64,000 nucleotides of DNA from Xanthomonas massiliensis (GCF_900018785.1 NZ_FCOY01000006.1:496001-560000), one strand, 5' to 3'; positions 20,566 to 29,001 are shown, numbered from the stretch's first letter. Numbers and translations: made by a program. The notes: generated by a model not told the origin, from the sequence alone.

Positions 20566-21065
20566 CCGCCGCGCTGTGCGTCCTGCTGGCCGGCTGCGCC
20601 ACGCCGGCACCGCCCCCGCCGCCGGCCCCTGCGGTGCCGGCGGTCAGCCCGGCCCAGCGCCTGGCGGCGGTGGACGCGATCGGCGGCGCCGACGACACCG
20701 AACTGACCGTGCAGCCGCTGCGCGACCCGGAAGTGGACGACCTGCGCGCCACCGCCGCGGCGCGGCGCAGGGCCGGCGACGTCCCCGGCGCCGCGCACGC
20801 GCTGGACCAGGCCCTGCAGCTGGCCCCGGACGATCCGGCGCTGCTGCAGGAACGCGCCGAGACCGCGTTGCTGGCCGGCGACTTCGGCAGCGCCGAACGC
20901 TTCGCCCGGCGCGCCATCGAGCTGGGCTCGAAGACCGGGCCACTGTGCCGCCGCCACTGGGCCACGATCGAGCAGGCCCGCCTGGCGCTGGGCCAGACCG
21001 TCAACGCCGCCTCGGCGCATGCCCAGATCGAAGGCTGCACGGTGCCGGGCATCAAGCGCTACTGA
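20562..21065 (+). CDS. TPR outer-membrane lipoprotein, LpoP-like
   Basis: A 167-residue lipoprotein: a very short signal (MTAALCVLLAGC) ends in an LAGC lipobox. A Pro-rich linker (about residues 15-30) and a compact TPR region (about 60-150: ATAAARRRAGDVPGAAHALDQAL, LLQERAETALLAGDFGSAERFARR) follow, with C-terminal cysteines. The start is TTG at 20562, overlapping the mrcB stop; no ATG or GTG precedes the lipobox in frame. The short, uncharged n-region makes the exact start uncertain. In Pseudomonas, a TPR lipoprotein (LpoP) encoded beside the PBP1b gene activates that enzyme; the same architecture and overlap suggest this role here, as inference. Confidence 0.8.
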   Translation: MTAALCVLLAGCATPAPPPPPAPAVPAVSPAQRLAAVDAIGGADDTELTVQPLRDPEVDDLRATAAARRRAGDVPGAAHALDQALQLAPDDPALLQERAETALLAGDFGSAERFARRAIELGSKTGPLCRRHWATIEQARLALGQTVNAASAHAQIEGCTVPGIKRY

Positions 21066-21157
21066 GCGCCGCCGATGGCGTACTGTGGCCGCTGGGCAAG
21101 GTGCAGGACCGGACGCTGCCTGCGGCGGCGGCCGGGTGCGCCGCGGCCGTCCCCGTC

Positions 21158-23188
21158 ATGTCGCTGCTAGCCCATGCCGCCCGCGAGGCGCTCGAGGAGG
21201 GCGGGGCGCTCGCCCGCCATCTGGACGGGTTCGTGCCGCGCGCGGCGCAGCTGCACCTGACCGCGGCGATCGCCGAGGCCTTCGACCAGCGCGACACACT
21301 GCTGGCCGAGGCCGGCACCGGCACCGGCAAGACCTACGCCTACCTGGTGCCGGCGCTGCTGTCGGGGATGAAGACCATCGTCTCCACCGGCACCCGCGCG
21401 CTGCAGGACCAGCTCTACCACCGAGACCTGCCGCGGGTGCGCGCGGCGCTGGGCGTCGGCGTGCGCAGCGCGTTGCTGAAGGGGCGCGCCAACTACCTGT
21501 GCCGCTACCGGCTGGCGCAGGCGCGCGGCGAGCCGCGCTTCGCCAGCGCCGAGGAGGCGGCGCGCTTCCAGCGCATCGTCGCCTGGAGCGGTGCCACGCG
21601 CAGCGGCGACATGGCCGAGCTGGCCGACCTGGCCGAGGATTCGCCGCTGCGCCTGCAGGTCACCTCCACGGTCGACAACTGCCTGGGCGGGGAATGCCCG
21701 TTCTGGAGCGAATGCTTCGTCGTGCAGGCGCGCCAGCAGGCGCAGGCCGCCGACCTGGTGGTGGTCAACCACCACCTGCTGCTGGCCGACCTGGCGCTCA
21801 AGCAGGAAGGCTTCGGCGAGATCCTGCCCGGGGCGGAGGCCTTCGTCGTCGACGAGGCCCACCAACTGCCCGAGCTGGCCGCGCAGTTCTTCGGCGAGGG
21901 CTTCGGCATGCGCCAGTGGCAGGAGCTGGCGCGCGATTGCCTGGCCGAGGCGCGCGGCGTGGCCGGTGCCGGCGCGGTGCTGGCCGCGCCAGCGCAGCAG
22001 CTGGACCAGGCCCTGCGCGAGCTGCGCACGGCCATGGCGGCGCTGCCGGTACGCGGCACGCAATGGCGGGCGCTGGCGCTGCCGGCGGTGGCCGCGGGCT
22101 TCGAGCGCCTCGGCGAGGCGCTGGCCACGCTCGACCAGGCGCTGCAGGGCGTGCGCGCCGCCGCGCCCGGGCTGGAGGCCTGCGCGCTGCGCACCCGCGA
22201 GGCGCGCGCACGGCTCGGCCGCTGGCTGGGCGAGGAGGCGGAAGCGGCGCTGCCGGACTTCGATGCCTTGCCGGAGGACGTCGTCGATGCCTCCCCCGAC
22301 GTGCGCTGGTACGAACTGACCGCGCGCGGCTTCCGCTGCCAGCGCACGCCGCTGGACGTGTCCGCGCCGCTGCGCGAGCACCGCGAACGCTCGCACGCGG
22401 CCTGGGTGTTCACTTCGGCCACGCTGGCCGTGGGCGGCGGCTTCGACCACGTCGCCCGCCGCCTGGGCCTGCTCGATCCGGCCACGCTGCTGCAGCCCAG
22501 TCCGTTCGACTGGCCGCGCCAGGGCCTGTGCTACCTGCCGCCGGGCCTGCCCGATCCCAATGCGCGCGGCTACGGCGAAGCGCTGATCCGCACGCTGTGG
22601 CCGGTGCTGGAGGCCTCGCAGGGACGGGCGTTCGTGCTGTTCGCCTCGCATCGCGCCCTGCGCGAGGCCGCCGCCGCCCTGGAGGACGGGCCGTGGCCGC
22701 TGTTCGTCCAGGGCCAGGCCCCGCGCGCGGCCCTGCTGGAGGCCTTCCGTGCCTCCGGCAACGGCGTGTTGCTGGGCACGGCGGCGTTCCGCGAGGGCAT
22801 CGACGTGGCCGGCGAGGCGCTCAGCGTGGTGGCCATCGACAAGCTGCCGTTCGCCGCGCCGGACGATCCTGTGCACGAGGCGCGGCTGGAGGCCGTGCGC
22901 CGCGCCGGCGGCAATCCGTTCCGCGACGAGCAGCTGCCGCAGGCGGTGATCGCGCTCAAGCAGGGCGCCGGCCGGCTGATCCGCAGCGAGTCCGACCGCG
23001 GCGTGCTGGTGCTGTGCGATCCGCGCCTGACCTCGCGCGGCTATGGACGCACCTTCCTGGAGTCGCTGCCGCCGTTCGCGCGCACCCGCGCACTGGCCGA
23101 CGTGCAGGCGTTCTTCGGTGCCGCGCCGGCCGCGGAGCCGGCCGCCGGCGAGGACGGCGGCGACGGCCCGGCGGGGCCCGGGTGCTAA
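21158..23188 (+). CDS. yoaA: DinG/YoaA-family Fe-S DNA helicase
   Basis: A 676-residue XPD-like superfamily 2 helicase. Walker A AGTGTGKT lies near residue 55. The iron-sulfur cluster ligands C115, C175, C180 and C186 are followed by VVVNHHLLLADL and the DEAH box (VVDEAHQLPE). The C-terminal motifs FTSATLAVGGGFDH, LFASHRALREAA and QGAGRLIR complete it. Length and sequence fit YoaA (636 in Escherichia coli), which works with the HolC subunit in repairing damaged replication forks, better than the longer DinG. The ATG at 21158 starts just before the family N-terminus; the upstream frame overlaps other genes. Same strand as tsaB, 31 bp downstream, probably one transcript. Confidence 0.92.
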   Translation: MSLLAHAAREALEEGGALARHLDGFVPRAAQLHLTAAIAEAFDQRDTLLAEAGTGTGKTYAYLVPALLSGMKTIVSTGTRALQDQLYHRDLPRVRAALGVGVRSALLKGRANYLCRYRLAQARGEPRFASAEEAARFQRIVAWSGATRSGDMAELADLAEDSPLRLQVTSTVDNCLGGECPFWSECFVVQARQQAQAADLVVVNHHLLLADLALKQEGFGEILPGAEAFVVDEAHQLPELAAQFFGEGFGMRQWQELARDCLAEARGVAGAGAVLAAPAQQLDQALRELRTAMAALPVRGTQWRALALPAVAAGFERLGEALATLDQALQGVRAAAPGLEACALRTREARARLGRWLGEEAEAALPDFDALPEDVVDASPDVRWYELTARGFRCQRTPLDVSAPLREHRERSHAAWVFTSATLAVGGGFDHVARRLGLLDPATLLQPSPFDWPRQGLCYLPPGLPDPNARGYGEALIRTLWPVLEASQGRAFVLFASHRALREAAAALEDGPWPLFVQGQAPRAALLEAFRASGNGVLLGTAAFREGIDVAGEALSVVAIDKLPFAAPDDPVHEARLEAVRRAGGNPFRDEQLPQAVIALKQGAGRLIRSESDRGVLVLCDPRLTSRGYGRTFLESLPPFARTRALADVQAFFGAAPAAEPAAGEDGGDGPAGPGC

Positions 23189-23219
23189 GCTGCCGCGTTC
23201 GTTTTCCCGCCGCGCCGCC

Positions 23220-23921
23220 ATGAACCTGCTCGCCATCGAGACCGCCACCGAAGCCTGCTCCGTCGCCGTGCAGGCGGGCGGGCAGGTGGTCGAGCGCTTC
23301 GAGATCGCCCCGCGCCGCCATGCCGAACTGGTGTTGCCCTGGGCCGAGGCGCTGCTGGCGCAGGCCGGCATCGGCAAGCGCCAGCTCGACGCCATCGCGG
23401 TCAGCCGCGGGCCCGGCGCCTTCACCGGCGTGCGCCTGGGCATCGCCCTGGCCCAGGGCATGGCGCTGGCGCTGGACATCCCGCTGGTGCCGGTGTCGAC
23501 CTTGGCGGTGCTGGCACGGCAGGCCCCGGCCGCGGCCACGCACGTGCTGGCCGCCATCGACGCCCGCATGGACGAGGTCTACGTCGGCGAGTTCCTGCGC
23601 GAGGGCGACACGCTCGCGGCGCTCGGCCGCGAACGGGTGCTGGCCCCGGACGACTATGCGCTGCCGGACGACGGTGCCCCGCGCCATGGCATCGGCACCG
23701 GCTTCGCCGCGGTGGGCGGCCGGCTGGCGACCCGGCTGCAGCCGCGCCTGTCCGGCGTGGACGCCACGGCGTTGCCGCACGCGGCCGACCTGCTGGCGCT
23801 GGCCGCCCCGGCCTTCGCCCGCGGCCAGGCGGTGGCCCCGGAACTGGCCGAGCCGGCCTACCTGCGCGACAACGTCGCCCTGACCCTGGAAGAACAGCAG
23901 GCCGCGCGCGCGGCGCGCTGA
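23220..23921 (+). CDS. tsaB: tRNA t6A threonylcarbamoyl transferase subunit TsaB
   Basis: A 233-residue ASKHA-fold protein, partner of TsaD and TsaE in making N6-threonylcarbamoyladenosine at position 37 of ANN-decoding tRNAs. The family hallmarks are seen: LLAIETATEACSVAV at the start, RRHAELVLPWAEALL (about 38-52), SRGPGAFTGVRLGIALAQGMALA (about 67-90) and ARMDEVYVGEF (about 120). Length matches E. coli TsaB (231). Start ATG at 23220 follows yoaA by 31 bp. A GC-rich hairpin directly follows the stop. Confidence 0.96.
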   Translation: MNLLAIETATEACSVAVQAGGQVVERFEIAPRRHAELVLPWAEALLAQAGIGKRQLDAIAVSRGPGAFTGVRLGIALAQGMALALDIPLVPVSTLAVLARQAPAAATHVLAAIDARMDEVYVGEFLREGDTLAALGRERVLAPDDYALPDDGAPRHGIGTGFAAVGGRLATRLQPRLSGVDATALPHAADLLALAAPAFARGQAVAPELAEPAYLRDNVALTLEEQQAARAAR

Positions 23922-23922
23922 G

Positions 23923-23951
23923 CGGGCCGGCCGCCGGCGCAGGCCGGCCCG
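23923..23951 (+). terminator. GC-rich hairpin after tsaB
   Basis: CGGGCCGGCC (23923-23932) and GGCCGGCCCG (23942-23951) form a perfect 10-bp stem with a 9-nt loop, one base after the tsaB stop. No T-run follows, so termination strength is uncertain. Confidence 0.4.
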
Positions 23952-23989
23952 GCATGGTCGTCGGCCCCCGCCGCTCCGGGCCACCGTCG

Positions 23990-24795
23990 ATGTTGCCGGA
24001 TATCGCTTCCTTGGCCCTGTTCGTGCGGGTGGCGGAATCGAGCCGCCTCTCCCGCGCCGCCGCTGCCGCGCACCGGTCGCTGTCGTCGGCCGCCAGCCGG
24101 CACCTCGCCCGTTGGAACGGCAATGAGGCGTGGACCTGCCGGGACTGCGCTTCAACGGCGTGGTGGTGAGTGCGGCGGGCGAGGCCCTGCTGCGCCATGC
24201 GCGCCTTGCTGGCCGGCATGGACGAGTCCGATGCCGAGCCCGGCGACCATGCCGGTGTGCGCAGGCACGGGGGCTGGCCAATGCCTCGATGCGGGCGCCG
24301 TGGCGGCCGGAGCGGCTCGCCCGTTTCCTCGCCCGGCACCGTGGCGCGCGCCTGTCCCGGCAGGACGTACCGGACACGACACCGTGCAGGCGCTGCGCGA
24401 AGACCGGTCCGGCGTCGGCGTGGTGGCGTCACCAAGCCGCTGGACGGCCCGGCCGCGCGCACTTGCGGCGCGGACCGGCGGGTGGTCGTGGTGCCGCGCG
24501 ACCACGGCCTGCGGCAATCGCAGGGGAGGGGCGAGGCGCTGCTGGGCGAGGACGTCGTCGAACGGGGAGCGCCACCGCGATCTCGCGGGCGCTGCACCGG
24601 GCGGCCGGGCCGGTGCCTGCGCACGCGGTACGGGGCAGGAGCCTCGGCGATCTGCCGCATGATCGAGGCCGATTCCGTCATCGGCGGGGTGCCGGACGGC
24701 ATTGTCGCCAGGCTCGATCCGCACCTGCGCCGGCGTTCGCCGGAATTGCGCGACGCCTGGGCGATGCGCCGGATGTCGGCACGCCTGGCGCCGAC
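23990..24795 (+). pseudogene. degraded LysR-type transcriptional regulator
   Basis: This 1.07-kb stretch (23922-24992) has no intact gene, but pieces of one LysR regulator appear in the right order in different frames. The HTH start MLPDIASLALFVRVAESSRLSRAA from ATG 23990 comes first. FNGVVVSAAGEALLRHA follows at about 24148, then ALLAGMDESDAEPGDHAGVRRH and PERLARFLARH. Next come DTVQALREDRSGVGVVA, RVVVVPRDHGLR and, at about 24655, ICRMIEADSVIGGVPDGIVA; LRDAWAMRRM ends it near 24775. At least six frame changes and a deletion in the DNA-binding domain show long decay. LysR regulators often neighbour dmlA-type dehydrogenases (DmlR in E. coli), so this was perhaps its regulator. Confidence 0.85.
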
Positions 24796-24918
24796 ATCCG
24801 GCGCAATCGGCGCGGTACGAATACTGCGCGGGCGAGGCCGCCACGGTGGATTGGGGCCTCCGGCCGTACCGGGTTTCGACGGCGCACAAGCCGCGCCTTC
24901 GAAACCGCGCAAGCCGCG

Positions 24919-24934
24919 TTGGGCCAATGGCCAA
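24919..24934. promoter_or_regulatory. TTGG-N8-CCAA inverted repeat upstream of dmlA
   Basis: A TTGG/CCAA dyad spaced by eight bases (24919-24934), with a nested near-palindrome GGCCAATGGCC, 59 bp before the dehydrogenase start. It has the size of a LysR-type binding site (T-N11-A type). Function is inference. Confidence 0.3.
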
Positions 24935-24992
24935 TTGCCCGCCGCATGCCTCGCTTCCTACCATCGGGACAGTTCTCCACCAGGGCCCGTCC

Positions 24993-26102
24993 ATGTCCCA
25001 CGCGCATCGCATCGCAGTGATCCCCGGCGACGGCATCGGCCAGGAGGTCATGCCCGAAGGGCTCAAGGCCCTGCACGCCGCCGCCCGCCGCTTCGACATC
25101 CCGCTGCAGCTCGACGCCTTCGACTGGAGCAGCGCCTACTACCAGCGCCACGGCAGGATGATGCCGGCGGACTGGAAGGCGCAGATCGGCGGGCACGACG
25201 CGATCCTATTCGGGGCGGTCGGCGCACCGGATATCGTGCCGGACCACATCGCGGTGTGGGAATTGCTGATCACCTTCCGCCGCGAGTTCGACCAGTACGT
25301 CAACCTGCGGCCGGTGCGGCTGATGCCGGGACTGCCGTGCCCGCTGGTCGGGCGCGCGCCGGGCGACATCGACTTCCTGGTGGTGCGCGAGAACACCGAG
25401 GGCGAGTACTCCAACGTCGGCGGCCGCCTGTTCGCCGGCACCGAGCGCGAGATGGCGATCCAGGAATCGGTGTTCACCCGCCACGGCACCGACCGCATCC
25501 TGCGCTACGCCTTCGAGCTGGCGCGGCGCCGTCCGGCGCGCAACCTGGTCGCGGCCACCAAGTCCAACGGCATCTCCGTCACCATGCCGTTCTGGGACGA
25601 GCGCCTGCAGGCGATCGCCGCCGAGTACCCGGACGTGGCCACGCGCAAGTACCACATCGACATCCTGTGCGCGCACTTCGTGCAGCACCCGGACATGTTC
25701 GACGTGGTCGTGGCCTCCAACCTGTTCGGCGACATCCTGTCCGACCTGGGGCCGGCCTGCACCGGCACGATCGGCATCGCGCCCTCGGCCAACCTCAACC
25801 CGGAGCGGCGCTTCCCGAGCCTGTTCGAGCCGGTGCACGGCTCGGCCCCGGACATCGCCGGGCGCGGCATCGCCAACCCGATCGGCCAGATCTGGTCGGT
25901 CGCGCTGATGCTGGAACACCTGGGCGCCGGCGCCGAAGGCCACCGCCGCGCCGCCGCCGCCATCCTCGATGCGATCGCCCACGTCCTCGAGCACGGCCCG
26001 CACACGCCCGACCTGGGCGGCCGGGCAGGTACCGCCCAGATCGGCGACGCCATCGCCGCACGCATCGCCGCCGCGCCGGAACCGGGTGCCGCGCACGCGT
26101 GA
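24993..26102 (+). CDS. dmlA: D-malate/tartrate dehydrogenase (decarboxylating)
   Basis: A 369-residue NAD-dependent beta-decarboxylating dehydrogenase. It matches the DmlA/TtuC branch across its length: AVIPGDGIGQEVMPEG at the start, FDQYVNLRPVRLMPGLPCPL (about 99-118), DFLVVRENTEGEYSNVGGR (about 126-144), ATKSNGISVTMPFWDER, HIDILCAHFV, ASNLFGDILSDLGPACTGTIG and FEPVHGSAPDIAG. The enzyme oxidises D-malate (and tartrate or isopropylmalate) to the keto acid and CO2 in the cytosol. The YVNLRPVRL motif separates it from LeuB and from isocitrate dehydrogenase. It follows the LysR pseudogene on the same strand; a 20-bp palindrome follows 21 bp after its stop. Confidence 0.93.
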   Translation: MSHAHRIAVIPGDGIGQEVMPEGLKALHAAARRFDIPLQLDAFDWSSAYYQRHGRMMPADWKAQIGGHDAILFGAVGAPDIVPDHIAVWELLITFRREFDQYVNLRPVRLMPGLPCPLVGRAPGDIDFLVVRENTEGEYSNVGGRLFAGTEREMAIQESVFTRHGTDRILRYAFELARRRPARNLVAATKSNGISVTMPFWDERLQAIAAEYPDVATRKYHIDILCAHFVQHPDMFDVVVASNLFGDILSDLGPACTGTIGIAPSANLNPERRFPSLFEPVHGSAPDIAGRGIANPIGQIWSVALMLEHLGAGAEGHRRAAAAILDAIAHVLEHGPHTPDLGGRAGTAQIGDAIAARIAAAPEPGAAHA

Positions 26103-26472
26103 CCCCCGCACTTCATCGCCAAGTGGCCGCCGGCCGGCGGCCAGGCGTGTCCGATCCCGGCGACGGCCAGGTGGCCTGCCGCATCGCCGCGGCGACGGGC
26201 GCGATACGGCCGGTGCTGTCGGTGCTGTCGATGCTGTCGATGCGGCGCGGCAGGCGGTCGCGCACGACCGACCCTGGAGTGGGCACTGGACGCAGTCGAG
26301 CGCGCGCGCCTGCCGGCCCGCGCCCGGCCGTTCGTTGCAGGCCCACCATGAGGAACCGGCCACGAAGACGGGCAGCGGGATTTCCCCTGCGTGGCGGCGC
26401 TGAAGATCGTGGATAGCGGCGGTGCGCCGGCGAAGGCGGTGGCGACCGGGCAGGCGCGTGCGGCGCCGCGTT
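26103..26472. other. 370-bp intergenic region with possible decayed repeat
   Basis: No gene is supported here. It holds the palindromic hairpin at 26124-26143 and three tandem 9-mers (G/A)TGCTGTCG at 26213-26239. Around 26155-26200 a stretch translates as PGDGQVACRIAAATGA, similar to the C-terminal GDAIAARIAAAPEPGA of the preceding dehydrogenase. That could be a decayed copy of its 3' end, but the match is short. Confidence 0.4.
26124..26143 (+). terminator. palindromic hairpin after dmlA
   Basis: TGGCCGCCGG (26124-26133) is followed directly by its reverse complement (26134-26143): an 8-bp stem with a GGCC loop, 21 bp after the dmlA stop. No T-run. Confidence 0.4.
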
Positions 26473-27345
26473 TCAGCGGTCGTCGCGCAGCTGGCCGCCG
26501 GGCAGGAACACCCAGGTGCGGGTGACCTGCAGGATGTCCACGCCATCGTCGGTCCGCGGCAGCGGCGGGAACGGCTGCGCCAGGCGCACCACGCGCAGGG
26601 CGGTATCGTCCAGCAGCGGAATGCCGGACGAGCGCAGCACCCGCGCGCTTTCCACGCTGCCGTCGCGGCGCACGCCGACGCTGATCACCACCTGGCCGGC
26701 CAGGCGCCGGCGCCGCGCCTCGTCGGGATAGTTCAGGTTGCCGACCCGCTCGGCCCGGTCCACCCAGGCGCGCAGGTAGTTGGCATAGGCGTACTCGCGG
26801 GTGCTGGCCGAGACGAACTTGCGGTTGGGGCGCTTGGCGTACTGCTCGGACTGCAGGTGCACCTCCGCGGCCAGGCGCGCCATCTCGGCGTCGCGCCGCT
26901 CGCGCGCGCTCTGCGCGGCGGTGACCGGCTCGAGCGGCGGTTCCGGCCGGGCCTGCGGCATCGCATCCTCGCCGCGCGTGCTGGCGATGACCCGGGCGGC
27001 GGCGGGCGGCGCCGGCGCGGCCGCCTGGGCGCGCTGCGGCTGCGGCGCCAACCCGGCATCGGGTTGCGGCACCACGCCGGGCTGGCTGTCGCGCGGGCGC
27101 AGCGCCTTGTCGTGGTCGCCGCCGCCGGCCTGGTTGGCCTGGGCCAGGAAGTCGGCCTGCTTCGGGGTGAGCGGCGTACTGGTCTGGCTGAAGATCACGT
27201 CCAGGGTCGGCACCAGCGGCGCCTTGTCGGCCACGGTGAAGCCCACGCCCAGGATCACGATCGCCCACACCAGGGCCGACAGCACCAGGGTGGCGCGCAG
27301 GCGTTGCTCCTCGCCGACGCGCGGGGCGTGCGGGGCCGCGCTCAT
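26473..27345 (-). CDS. TonB-family energy transducer
   Basis: A 290-residue protein: a short cytosolic N-terminus, one membrane helix (about 19-38), and a long Pro/Ala/Gln-rich periplasmic linker (about 75-150). The C-terminal TonB domain (about 205-285) is recognised by YLRAWVDRAERVGNLNYPDEARRR, GQVVISVGVRRDGSVESARVLRSSG and LLDDTALRVVR. TonB proteins pass proton-motive energy from ExbB/ExbD to outer-membrane receptors; no exbBD is nearby, so this may be one of several TonB-like proteins. Its ATG (27345) overlaps the gshB stop in an ATGA arrangement, so translation is probably coupled. Confidence 0.88.
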   Translation of the reverse strand: MSAAPHAPRVGEEQRLRATLVLSALVWAIVILGVGFTVADKAPLVPTLDVIFSQTSTPLTPKQADFLAQANQAGGGDHDKALRPRDSQPGVVPQPDAGLAPQPQRAQAAAPAPPAAARVIASTRGEDAMPQARPEPPLEPVTAAQSARERRDAEMARLAAEVHLQSEQYAKRPNRKFVSASTREYAYANYLRAWVDRAERVGNLNYPDEARRRRLAGQVVISVGVRRDGSVESARVLRSSGIPLLDDTALRVVRLAQPFPPLPRTDDGVDILQVTRTWVFLPGGQLRDDR

Positions 27346-28292
27346 CGGGCCGGGCCGGCCTCGATCGCGTCGAACAGGCGCCCGGCGATGTTGATGCCGA
27401 ACTGCGCATCGAGCTCGCGCGCGCAGGTGGGGCTGGTGACGTTGACCTCGGTCAGGTAGTCGCCGATCACGTCCAGGCCGACGAAGCGCATGCCGCGGCG
27501 CTTCATCTCCGGGCCGACCTGGGCGGCGATCCAGCGGTCGCGCTCGGACAGCGGCCGGCCCTCGCCGCGGCCGCCGGCGGCCAGGTTGCCGCGGAACTCG
27601 TCGCCCTGCGGGATGCGCGCCAGGCAGTACTCCACCGGCTCGCCGTCGATCAGCAGGATGCGCTTGTCGCCGTCCTTGATCTGCGGCAGGTAGCGCTGCG
27701 CCAGCGCCAGCTTGCGCCCGCCGTCGGTCAGCGTCTCCAGGATCACGTTCAGGTTGGGATCGGTGGTGCCGCTGCGGAAGATCGAGCGCCCGCCCATGCC
27801 GTCCAGCGGCTTGAGCACCGCCTGGCCGTGCTCGTGGACGAAGGCCTTCAGTGCCGCCGCGTCGCGGCTGACCAGGGTCGGCGGGCAGCATTGGGGGAAC
27901 AGCAGCGCGGCCAGCTTCTCGTTGAAGTCGCGCAGCCCCTGCGGGTCGTTGACCACCTCGGCCCCGGCCCGCTGGGCCACGGTGAGGATCTGGGTGTCGT
28001 AGAGGAATTCGCCGTCGAACGGCGGGTCCTTGCGCATCAGCACCACCTGGCCGGGGCCGAACGCCAGCTCGGAAAAGTCGCCCAGCTCGAACCAGCCGGC
28101 CTTGTCGTCGCGCACCCGCAGCGGCGCGACCGTGGCCACCGCGGCGCCGCCGCGCAACGCCAGCCCGCTCGGGCGCACGTAGTGCAGGTGATGGCCGCGC
28201 CGCTGCGCCTCCAGCAGCATGGCAAAGGTGGTGTCCTTGGCGATCTTGATGTGGTCGATGGGATCCATCACCACGATGACGTCGAGCGGCAT
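27342..28292 (-). CDS. gshB: glutathione synthetase
   Basis: A 316-residue ATP-grasp enzyme that joins gamma-glutamylcysteine and glycine in the last step of glutathione synthesis. Visible: VIVVMDPIDHIKIAKDTTFAML at the N-terminus, LMRKDPPFDGEFLYDT (about 86-101), VLKPLDGMGGRSIFR (about 155-169), RYLPQIKDGDKRILLIDGEP (about 198-217) and the C-terminal GLDVIGDYLTEVNVTSPT metal-binding region. The start ATG at 28292 gives exactly the E. coli length; the upstream open frame is not family sequence. The gene is divergent from pilG across a 272-bp region that carries the pil-chp promoter candidate. Confidence 0.97.
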   Translation of the reverse strand: MPLDVIVVMDPIDHIKIAKDTTFAMLLEAQRRGHHLHYVRPSGLALRGGAAVATVAPLRVRDDKAGWFELGDFSELAFGPGQVVLMRKDPPFDGEFLYDTQILTVAQRAGAEVVNDPQGLRDFNEKLAALLFPQCCPPTLVSRDAAALKAFVHEHGQAVLKPLDGMGGRSIFRSGTTDPNLNVILETLTDGGRKLALAQRYLPQIKDGDKRILLIDGEPVEYCLARIPQGDEFRGNLAAGGRGEGRPLSERDRWIAAQVGPEMKRRGMRFVGLDVIGDYLTEVNVTSPTCARELDAQFGINIAGRLFDAIEAGPAR

Positions 28293-28477
28293 GGCACAAA
28301 CCGGGGGATAGGGAAGGGCGACGATGGTAGCGCCCCGCCCGGACCTGCGCCCATCCCGGGCGGCCGGGGCGTCGGCAACGGCCGATGCGCGGCGGCCGGA
28401 TTTCCGGGTGCCGTTGCGCACGAAATGTGCTTCCGTTCACACTCGATGGCCGGCGGGCATTCAGCTGGAGGGCCACC

Positions 28478-28508
28478 TTGACAGCCGCGCCGGGCCTTGC
28501 GGTATACA
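28478..28508 (+). promoter_or_regulatory. candidate sigma70 promoter of the pil-chp operon
   Basis: A perfect -35 box TTGACA (28478-28483) is followed after 19 bp by TATACA (28503-28508), four of six matches to the -10 box, 56 bp before the pilG start. The spacer is slightly long. It is the only good promoter match in the 272-bp gshB-pilG region; the rest of that region holds no other element I recognise. Confidence 0.5.
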
Positions 28509-28564
28509 TGCACCCCGTAGTGGCGCCGACCGTAGGTGCGTCGCGTGCCTTGGGGAAAGCCGGA

Positions 28565-28978
28565 ATGACTGATCACATTGCTGCGGGCGGGGAGCTCGCA
28601 GGGCTGAAGGTAATGGTCATCGACGATTCGAAGACCATCCGCCGCACCGCCGAAACGCTGCTCAAACGGGAGGGATGCGAGGTCGTCACCGCGACCGACG
28701 GCTTCGAGGCCCTGGCCAAGATCGCCGACCAGCACCCGCAGATCATCTTCGTGGACATCATGATGCCGCGCCTGGACGGCTACCAGACCTGCGCGCTGAT
28801 CAAGAACAACCGCGAGTTCAAGTCCACCCCGGTGATCATGCTGTCCTCCAAGGACGGCCTGTTCGACAAGGCGCGCGGCCGCATCGTCGGTTCCGAGCAG
28901 TACCTGACCAAGCCGTTCACCCGCGAGGAACTGCTGGACGCCATCCGCACGCATGTCGGCGTGCATGCGCACGCTTGA
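28565..28978 (+). CDS. pilG: twitching motility response regulator PilG
   Basis: A 137-residue single-domain receiver protein, phosphorylated by the ChpA kinase; in Pseudomonas PilG promotes pilus extension and cAMP signalling. The receiver signature is complete: MVIDDSKTIRRTAETLLKREG (about 17-37, acidic pocket DD), phosphoacceptor D64 in FVDIMMPRLDGYQTC, the conserved Ser in MLSSKDG, and K in YLTKPFT. No output domain. First gene of the operon, preceded by a promoter candidate; 23 bp to pilH. The ATG at 28565 was preferred over a longer in-frame reading because family members begin near here. Confidence 0.95.
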   Translation: MTDHIAAGGELAGLKVMVIDDSKTIRRTAETLLKREGCEVVTATDGFEALAKIADQHPQIIFVDIMMPRLDGYQTCALIKNNREFKSTPVIMLSSKDGLFDKARGRIVGSEQYLTKPFTREELLDAIRTHVGVHAHA

Positions 28979-29001
28979 AGCCTGACCAAAGGGGGTAAGG
29001 C

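Noticed and set aside
23954-24169. short intact HTH regulator gene
   Set aside because: It is only the first fragment of the frameshifted LysR gene; it runs into an unrelated frame after the HTH.
24993-26102. leuB (isopropylmalate dehydrogenase) or isocitrate dehydrogenase
   Set aside because: FDQYVNLRPVRL and HIDILCAHFV match the D-malate/tartrate dehydrogenase branch, and no leu genes are nearby.
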